Of a stretch of 53,578 nt of DNA, positions 48,825 to 53,578 are shown in pieces. The stretch is from a virus. The position numbers and the translations under genes were made by a program. The DNA lies in IMG/VR virus record IMGVR_UViG_3300040816_000922, positions 1 through 53,578 of that record; one strand, written 5' to 3'. The notes below the pieces were generated by a model. That model was not told the DNA's origin and made no database searches. It saw only the letters and a program-made list of their open reading frames with translations. Every line of letters starts with the position of its first letter. Position 1 is the first letter of the stretch.

Positions 48825-49128
48825 AGCCATCTCCATTCAGAACCTTTTCGACAAGCTCCAGGAGCTCTTCCTCTGAGCCGTAGCGCTCCTCGAAGCGCGC
48901 CTTGTAGGGGTGGCGCGAGGTGCAGGCGGGAACATCCACCCCGCTCCGGTGATGCAGGGTGCAGAGCGGCAGCACCTTGAAGTGAGCGCCGGGCTTGGTC
49001 TTGCCATCGAGGTGATGGATCTCTGCCGGGGAGAGCTCGCCATGAAACTCTCGGCAAACGATGCAGCCGATCTCCCTCACCCTGTCCATGTGCTCCCGCT
49101 CGTCGCGGGTCGGCGTCCTGCCTTTCAT
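48805..49128 (-). CDS. Ref-like HNH nuclease
   Basis: A 107-residue protein from ATG 49128. GRTPTRDEREHMDRVREIGC and IVCREFHG give a CxxC, then AEIHHLDGKTKPGAH with His38-His39 and LPLCTLHHRS with Cys56, His59 and His60 form the HNH/zinc core of the Ref family. P1 Ref is a RecA-dependent nuclease that enhances recombination. It would cooperate with host RecA or phage ERF at strand-exchange intermediates. Confidence 0.8.
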   Translation of the reverse strand: MKGRTPTRDEREHMDRVREIGCIVCREFHGELSPAEIHHLDGKTKPGAHFKVLPLCTLHHRSGVDVPACTSRHPYKARFEERYGSEEELLELVEKVLNGDGYDPIGY

Positions 49129-49129
49129 G

Positions 49130-49468
49130 TCATGCCCCGTATGCTTTGCGCTCCAGGCGCTCTGATGCGCGATAGGTCCGCCATTGCTCGAAGGCAATCT
49201 CCACCGCCTTGGCGTGGGTCTTTAGTGCCGTGACCTCTGCCTTGGCTGCGCCTACCGCAATCCGCGCCTCGTAAACTTCCTGGTCCAGGTCTGCTTCCCT
49301 GGTCTGCGCATTGGCTGCCTTGTGCCCTGCCGCCAGCGCCTCTACCTGCTTGATCGCGATCAGCCGCTTGAGATCTGCCTCTGCCCTATGCTCCCGGGCA
49401 ATCGCATCGTGGATCCTCTTGGCGACTTCCCGCAGTGCGTTAGCGAATCGCTCTTCGTTTTCCACCAC
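49130..49468 (-). CDS. Coiled-coil protein of replication operon, 112 residues
   Basis: A nearly all-helical protein, from GTG 49468 or the GTG next to it. FANALREVAKRIHDAIAREH, LKRLIAIKQVEALAAGHKAA and TALKTHAKAVEIAFEQWR show heptads. It overlaps the primase gene by 29 bases. Similar helical proteins occur between primase and Ref-type genes in phages. Function unknown. Confidence 0.6.
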   Translation of the reverse strand: MVENEERFANALREVAKRIHDAIAREHRAEADLKRLIAIKQVEALAAGHKAANAQTREADLDQEVYEARIAVGAAKAEVTALKTHAKAVEIAFEQWRTYRASERLERKAYGA

Positions 49469-50369
49469 TGTGTTTTTCTGCCCTCTCGAGCTCCGACATG
49501 AGCTCGTCGTTCCAGTCGGTGCCCGGCTCTACAGGGAAGCGAAGATCAACTGCCACCCCCTTCCCTGCTAGTCGGTGAGCCAGGCGGTAAGCTGCTGCAT
49601 GCCCTGCAAAATTGCGGTCGTTGTCTCCGAAGATCACGATCTTTGAGACCCCCTCCGGGACCTCGAAGCCCTCGAGCAGACTGGTATTCAGGCAAGCCCA
49701 GGTCGGTACGCCGCAGAGCTGGTGAGCAGCAAGCGCTGTCTCTATCCCTTCAGCGACGCCGAGCACCCCCTCGTGCCTGGCTAACCGAACCGCCCCGCCC
49801 CGTAGGTTGGAGCCGCCCAGGATCTTCCGGACCGTAGCCACGGAAGCCTTGCCGCCGTTCTCGAGATAGGTGACATGCCATGCAAGCACTCGGTCACCCT
49901 TCACTATCGGAGCAAGCATGGCAGGGTGCTTTGAGACAACACGCCCCTCCTCTGTGTAGGGGAGCTCCGGGTGCCAGCGCAGGGTGTGAGGAGTGAACAG
50001 CCCCCGGTTGAGCAGATAGCGACTGTTCTTGTTCAAGGACTTAGCTGCCCGGGCATAGCCCCAGATCCAATGCTCCTTCTTTGGGAGCTCTGGCTCGCCG
50101 TCTGCCTTGCCAATGATCTCTTCAACCTTCTTGGCAGCGGTCGCAAAGTCCCAGCCATTGACACACATGAGCAGGTCGAACCCGTCCCGATCCCCGGTCG
50201 AGCACTTGCAGAAGAAGTTCCCGTTGCCGTCTTTGTCAGAGAGCCGATAGCAATCCTTGCCATGCCCATTGGGGCAAGCCTGGTGCTTTACGGTGTTGGT
50301 GTACTCAGGTCCGACAAGCTCGCTAATGATCAGCTTCCACTTGCCGATCGCATGATCCTTGAGCTTCAC
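49440..50369 (-). CDS. Primase-like protein: zinc-binding and Toprim domains
   Basis: A 309-residue protein from GTG 50369, which overlaps the helicase stop and has GGAGG seven bases upstream. A zinc ribbon of the T7 primase type has Cys32, His36, Cys40, Cys54 and Cys56 (CPNGHGKDC, FFCKCSTGD). The Toprim part has Glu207 in GVAEGIETALAAHQ and Asp249 and Asp251 in IVIFGDNDRN. It should synthesise RNA primers with the partner helicase. It has no RecA-like helicase domain of its own, so the helicase gene next door likely supplies it. Confidence 0.85.
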   Translation of the reverse strand: MKLKDHAIGKWKLIISELVGPEYTNTVKHQACPNGHGKDCYRLSDKDGNGNFFCKCSTGDRDGFDLLMCVNGWDFATAAKKVEEIIGKADGEPELPKKEHWIWGYARAAKSLNKNSRYLLNRGLFTPHTLRWHPELPYTEEGRVVSKHPAMLAPIVKGDRVLAWHVTYLENGGKASVATVRKILGGSNLRGGAVRLARHEGVLGVAEGIETALAAHQLCGVPTWACLNTSLLEGFEVPEGVSKIVIFGDNDRNFAGHAAAYRLAHRLAGKGVAVDLRFPVEPGTDWNDELMSELERAEKHSGGKRRAIR

Positions 50370-51907
50370 AGCTGCGCCTCCTGCCGGTACTTCTGGCTGC
50401 GCGCCCACTTGATGATCTTGTGCTTGCACCACCCGGAGACAGCCAGGGACGGAGACACGGGATCCACCCAAGTCTTGGGCGGGTAAACCCCAAAGGCTTC
50501 CTTGTATTTGTGAGCAGCCCAGCCTGGCTTGAAGCCCATCTCCACGGCGTAGCCCATCACCTGGGCATACCACTCCTCCCGGGGCAGGTACTCGTGGGGC
50601 TTCATATTTTCTTCGCGATCTCGGCGGATCTCCGCGAGCTCTGCCTCGATGGCTTCCACGCGCTTCGCCCGAACGCGGCGCAGGTTGTGACCACACTCCG
50701 GGCAGGTAGGCTGGGGGCGGATGATCGCCTTGCAGTTAGGGCAATCGAGCTCGGTCAGGCGCTCCTCAACGGACTCGGGGCAGACGCGCTCCTTCCGCTC
50801 GGCATAGGTCTCGTTGCCGTCCAGGCTCCAAGGCTGGTCGTCGTCGATGAATCCAAGGCGCCGTATTACGCCCGTGTGATCGATAAGGATTGCGTCCTCC
50901 TTGTCCTGCCAGGGACGGAGGATCCTTCCCGCAGCCTGGAGGTAGCGGGCAATCGACTTAGTTGGGCGGGCAATGATCCCGCAGCTAACGCTAGGCTCGT
51001 CCCAGCCGTAGGACAAAACATCCACGCTGCAAATCACCTGGGTCTTGCCGCTGCGCATATCTCGCAGGATCTGAGCCCGCTCTTCGTTCGGCGTCTTGCC
51101 GTCCAGGTACGCGCTCGAGATCCCCACGCTCATGAACTCCTGGTGCAGAGCCTGGGCATGCCCACGGTCAACGGCGAACACCACGGTCTTGCGATCCGGG
51201 CAGATGCGCAGCCAGTTTTCCACGACATCCCCGACAAGCTTGGGGTTGTTCATCACCGCAGCCAGATCGTTCTGCTGGTAGTCCCCGGCAAGGGTGCGCA
51301 CCCCCGTCAGGTCCGCCGTGCTGGGCGCGAAGTACCGCACCGGAACTAGGTAGCCGTCGTTCATCAGATCAGCAACGCTCGGTCCCTCAACCATTGCTTG
51401 ATAGATCTGCCCTAGCCCCCTGCCATCAGCTCGGGCAGGTGTCGCAGTCATGCCGACGATCCTGTCCTTCAGGTAGTTGCGCAGAATCGCTCGGGTCATT
51501 TCGCTGAAGGACGCGTGCGCCTCATCCACCACAACCAGGCTAGCCTTCGGGGCTTCCATGCCTGATTGCAGGCGGCGGAACAGGGTGGGAACGCAGGCAA
51601 CGTGGACGGGCTTATCCAGGTCCATGAGCTCGCCCGCCATGAGCAGCCCATGATCAACGCCGAGCTCTTCTAGCTTTGCGCTGGTTTGGTAAACGAGCTC
51701 CCGGCGCGGCGCCAAGAACAGGCAGTTGCCGCCTTGCTTAAACTCCTTCTCGATCAGCAGGCAGCTGGTCAGAGTCTTGCCGCTTCCCGTGGGCATAACG
51801 AACAAGACCCGGGCATGGGATTGGAGCTCCCGTTCCACATCCTGAACGATGCGCTCCTGGTAAGGTCGAGGCGTTGGTCTGCTGTGATACCCGAAGATCT
51901 TGTCCAT
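50366..51907 (-). CDS. SSL2-type DEAD/DEAH-box helicase
   Basis: A 513-residue superfamily 2 helicase. RPYQERIVQDVEREL (Q motif-like), PTGSGKT (39-45), DEAH (128-131), TATPAR (154-159) and AAGRILRP (motif VI, about 345-352). From about residue 404 a zinc ribbon (CPNC...CPECG) leads to a charged helical tail. This family is common in temperate phages without a DNA polymerase. It likely remodels the origin or recombination intermediates. It is the first gene after promoter C. Confidence 0.9.
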   Translation of the reverse strand: MDKIFGYHSRPTPRPYQERIVQDVERELQSHARVLFVMPTGSGKTLTSCLLIEKEFKQGGNCLFLAPRRELVYQTSAKLEELGVDHGLLMAGELMDLDKPVHVACVPTLFRRLQSGMEAPKASLVVVDEAHASFSEMTRAILRNYLKDRIVGMTATPARADGRGLGQIYQAMVEGPSVADLMNDGYLVPVRYFAPSTADLTGVRTLAGDYQQNDLAAVMNNPKLVGDVVENWLRICPDRKTVVFAVDRGHAQALHQEFMSVGISSAYLDGKTPNEERAQILRDMRSGKTQVICSVDVLSYGWDEPSVSCGIIARPTKSIARYLQAAGRILRPWQDKEDAILIDHTGVIRRLGFIDDDQPWSLDGNETYAERKERVCPESVEERLTELDCPNCKAIIRPQPTCPECGHNLRRVRAKRVEAIEAELAEIRRDREENMKPHEYLPREEWYAQVMGYAVEMGFKPGWAAHKYKEAFGVYPPKTWVDPVSPSLAVSGWCKHKIIKWARSQKYRQEAQL

Positions 51908-52199
51908 ATCCCCTCTCCATTCCTAGGGCTGCCATTGGCTAGATCGCTAGATCCAGGGCGAACACGAGCTGTCCCAAGCAGGAACCTCTCGCGTTCGCCG
52001 GACTGCCACCGTCTGAGTCGCTGAGTCCTTTGGCGCCGGGGGCTCGGCTGTGGAGCCTGGTGGTCCCCCGGTTCACACTCACCTTTTGCGCGGCGTTGGC
52101 TCGTCCCCTGGTTCCGCTCTCTCCGCCGCGCCATCCGTCTTGCCTTTCGGCTACCCGCCCACGGCTTCATCGAGACCGCCCCTCTCGAGGCGGACCCTA
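51908..52199 (-). other. Long leader before the helicase gene
   Basis: Transcription from promoter C would give a leader of about 287 bases before the helicase start at 51907. Frames through it are Arg-rich and have no ribosome site or family match, so I see no gene. It contains a small tandem repeat GACTCAGCGACTCAGACG near 52008-52025. The start of the helicase has GAGAGGGG close by. Such length could host translational control, including by the CsrA-like protein; this is speculation. Confidence 0.45.
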
Positions 52200-52228
52200 A
52201 GAATGAAACTGATTCGATCTCATCGCAA
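52200..52228 (-). promoter_or_regulatory. Promoter with operator in spacer (copy C)
   Basis: On the minus strand, TTGCGA (52228-52223), a 17-base spacer TGAGATCGAATCAGTTT, and CATTCT (52205-52200). The spacer carries the same motif as copies A and B. It would drive the leftward replication operon, away from the repressor gene that starts 217 bases to the right. Confidence 0.7.
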
Positions 52229-52368
52229 ATCTTTTCGATCAGCGTGAGCGTTCAGATTTTTGCGAAACACAATTTTAACGATCGATGCGCAATTTCAGTT
52301 GACTTACTGGTTGCGAATTGAAAGTGTTCGTTGTGGACATAGCTCATGGAACCAGCTATGAAGGGGAT

Positions 52369-52385
52369 GCGCTCACGGCGAGCGC
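52369..52385 (+). promoter_or_regulatory. Hairpin in the repressor leader
   Basis: GCGCTC (52369-52374), ACGGC loop, GAGCGC (52380-52385), then GTTTT. It has the form of an intrinsic terminator or attenuator 60 bases before the repressor start. It lies inside a 22-codon Arg-rich frame (ATG 52346 to TGA 52412-52414). A TTGACT hexamer at 52299-52304 could be the -35 of the repressor promoter, but no good -10 follows. Confidence 0.4.
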
Positions 52386-52444
52386 GTTTTGCACGACTTA
52401 GCTTTGCCCGATGAATGGATTCTGACAGGCAAATGGAGATGGAA

Positions 52445-52891
52445 ATGAAGACGGTCAACCAAGCAGAAGCGCGTGCAGCATTTGCGAAGCGCTTTCATGA
52501 AGAACTAGACCGCGTTAGCTACCCCCGCTCCGGCAGGGGAACAATCCTGGCGAAAGATACTGGCGTCACTCACACGGCATCCAATGCGTGGCTGCGTGGC
52601 AGCATGCCCGCTATCTCGAAGCTGGTGGAAATCTGCGATCTTCTAAAACTTGATTTCACCTACCTCTGCACTGGGCGGCGGGTCGATCAAGAAAACCTCA
52701 TTGACGCAGATGTTTTTTCGGAAGCTGTAGCGACGGTCAATCAGTACATAGAAGAAAAAGAAATGCTGTCCGAAGTGGGGATGCAGCGATTGGGCATTCT
52801 GTACATGAGGGCTTATCTCCAACTAATGCAAGGCTCTACGAAAGACCTGCTTTACCGAGACATTGATCTTGCCGCAGGGAGACTTGCGTGA
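52445..52891 (+). CDS. CI-like repressor with helix-turn-helix
   Basis: A 148-residue protein from ATG 52445 (GGAG six bases upstream); in-frame ATGs at 52415, 52433 and 52439 exist. FAKRFHEELDRVSYPRSGRG, TILAKDTGVTHTASNAWLRG and SMPAISKLVEICDLLKLDFT are the five-helix pattern of Cro/CI-type domains (helix-turn-helix about 34-56). The C-terminal half is helical, likely for dimerisation; no LexA-type peptidase signature is seen, so induction would not be by RecA-stimulated self-cleavage. It stands between promoters B and C, the usual place of a lysogeny repressor. Confidence 0.75.
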   Translation: MKTVNQAEARAAFAKRFHEELDRVSYPRSGRGTILAKDTGVTHTASNAWLRGSMPAISKLVEICDLLKLDFTYLCTGRRVDQENLIDADVFSEAVATVNQYIEEKEMLSEVGMQRLGILYMRAYLQLMQGSTKDLLYRDIDLAAGRLA

Positions 52892-52907
52892 CCCGGGAGG
52901 GAGCGCG

Positions 52908-53183
52908 GTGTTTGCGAAGGATTTTCTTGAGCAGAACGTTGAGGCTGTTTTATTTGCTGCCGAGCACGTGCTGATCCATAAGGTTCGAGAGAGTCAGCCG
53001 AATGTTTTTTGTTTGATATGCAAAACAAACAAGAGAAAAAGTTGCTTTGAGATCGAATCGGTTTCATTATCCTCTTCAGTGATGGAGCATGGAGATGGTG
53101 ATGGAACCGCAGACCCAGGCACTTGGTGTATACCAGGGCATTCACAAGGCAGCAGAGATCCTTGCAAAGAAGGGAATAGGTAA
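52908..53183 (+). CDS. Possible small Cys-containing protein upstream of ERF
   Basis: GTG 52908 has an excellent GGAGG seven bases upstream. The product of up to 91 residues starts FAKDFLEQNVEAVLFAAEHV, which looks like a helix pair, then NVFCLICKTNKRKSC with three cysteines. The downstream part runs across promoter B and overlaps the ERF start, and looks non-native (Gly/Asp/Pro-rich). It may be a genuine gene whose tail was lengthened by chance. Confidence 0.35.
   Translation: MFAKDFLEQNVEAVLFAAEHVLIHKVRESQPNVFCLICKTNKRKSCFEIESVSLSSSVMEHGDGDGTADPGTWCIPGHSQGSRDPCKEGNR
53042..53070 (+). promoter_or_regulatory. Promoter with operator in spacer (copy B)
   Basis: TTGCTT (53042-53047), a 17-base spacer TGAGATCGAATCGGTTT, and CATTAT (53065-53070), which matches four of six bases of the -10 consensus. 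It would start near 53077 and drive the ERF-exonuclease-SSB operon. Of the motif copies, this has the best -10 match. Confidence 0.75.
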
Positions 53184-53578
53184 AAACCAGCGCAACCAAG
53201 CGCAGAATTTTTCCTATCGAGGTATCGATGACATCCTAAATGCCGTGTCCTCGGCGCTTGTCGAAGCACGGCTTGTCATCCTCCCTGAAATCGAAGACGC
53301 AGAAATTGTCACCCTGCAAAACGAAAAGCAGGGGCGGCAAGGGTCCTTCACGCAAATTATCTATACGGCAAAGATGGTCGGTCGCTACCGGATTGTTTCG
53401 GTAGACGATGGGTCCAGCCATTGCGTGTCGGTCCCGGCGCATAGCTTCGACATGAGCGACAAGAGCATCAACAAAGCCTTGTCCGCTGCCTATAAATATA
53501 TGTGCGTTCAGGTGTTCAGCATTCCCCTCGAAGGGATGGAAGACCAGGACGCAGACCACATCGAGCCCTCCCCCCAGC
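53095..53578 (+). CDS. erf: ERF-family single-strand annealing recombinase, N-terminal part
   Basis: The 5' part of the ERF gene, continuing in frame to position 2 of the window across the circle. ATG 53095 has GGAG seven bases upstream; ATG 53101 has GGAG six bases upstream and would be two residues shorter. The family N-terminal motif is visible as FSYRGIDDILNAVSSALVEA, followed by RLVILPEIED. The last 248 bases duplicate the start of the window. Confidence 0.88.
   Translation, partial: MVMEPQTQALGVYQGIHKAAEILAKKGIGKNQRNQAQNFSYRGIDDILNAVSSALVEARLVILPEIEDAEIVTLQNEKQGRQGSFTQIIYTAKMVGRYRIVSVDDGSSHCVSVPAHSFDMSDKSINKALSAAYKYMCVQVFSIPLEGMEDQDADHIEPSPQ
53331..53578. repeat. Terminal overlap, right copy
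   Basis: Duplicates bases 1-248 with one synonymous difference (C at 53451). Removing one copy gives a circular unit of about 53,330 bp in which the ERF gene is intact. Confidence 0.93.

Noticed and set aside
51769-52170. Minus-strand 133-residue Arg-rich frame before the helicase
   Set aside because: It overlaps the helicase start by 139 bases, lacks a ribosome site and has shadow-like composition.
52252-52458. Minus-strand 68-residue frame in the repressor leader (possible Cro)
   Set aside because: No helix-turn-helix pattern and no ribosome site; it crosses the region of regulatory hairpins and the repressor start.

Overview
The window is one complete temperate podovirus-like phage (or prophage) genome, given as a circular molecule opened inside a gene. 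Bases 1-248 recur at 53331-53578 with a single synonymous mismatch, so the unit length is about 53,330 bp. The host is probably a gammaproteobacterium: the predicted attP carries 52 bp of a tRNA-Gly(GCC) 3' end of the type I recall from Pseudomonas and relatives. Several small structural-region proteins resemble families I know from marine phages, so a marine host is plausible but inferred.

Layout. (1) Rightward recombination operon, starting at 53095 and running through the junction to 2402: ERF single-strand annealing protein, YqaJ-type exonuclease, SSB, a CsrA-like protein with an insertion, and a small coiled-coil protein. (2) Integrase (2564-3394) with attP immediately downstream (3475-3526). 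(3) A short rightward set of small genes (3561-5026) including a zinc-finger protein, a MazG-like pyrophosphohydrolase and an Rmf/CrpP-like protein, ended by a hairpin at 5119-5160. (4) One leftward late block from about 41000 down to 5164, some 41 genes: small terminase, small accessory genes, large terminase, portal, scaffold, major capsid protein, adaptors, tail fibre with S74 chaperone, 3TM holin, tail nozzle, J-like fibre, internal virion proteins, and a 2,256-residue polyvalent protein. (5) A GC-rich rightward operon (41131-44709) anchored by an ArdC-family antirestriction protein and otherwise made of unknown small genes. (6) A leftward lysis-type cluster (46301-44717) with membrane proteins, a DUF5675 protein and an HNH nuclease. 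(7) Rightward DNA-binding regulators (46412-47455). (8) A leftward replication and repair operon (51907-47441): SSL2-like helicase, primase/Toprim protein, Ref-like HNH nuclease, dNTP diphosphohydrolase-like protein, VRR-NUC and a PD-(D/E)XK protein. (9) A CI-like repressor gene at 52445.

How it fits together. A 12-base motif, CGAATCRGTTTC, occurs at four control points. At three of them it lies between -35-like and -10-like hexamers: the regulator operon, the recombination operon and the replication operon. The fourth copy lies before the integrase. The repressor encoded at 52445 is the natural candidate to bind these sites. No DNA polymerase is encoded, so replication probably uses the host polymerase with phage helicase, primase, SSB and annealing/exonuclease proteins. 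The late block appears to be read from a separate promoter at 41004-41032. The least understood parts are the ArdC operon with its reused ribosome-binding cassettes, the insertion-bearing CsrA-like protein, and the structured G-rich island beside the small terminase gene.
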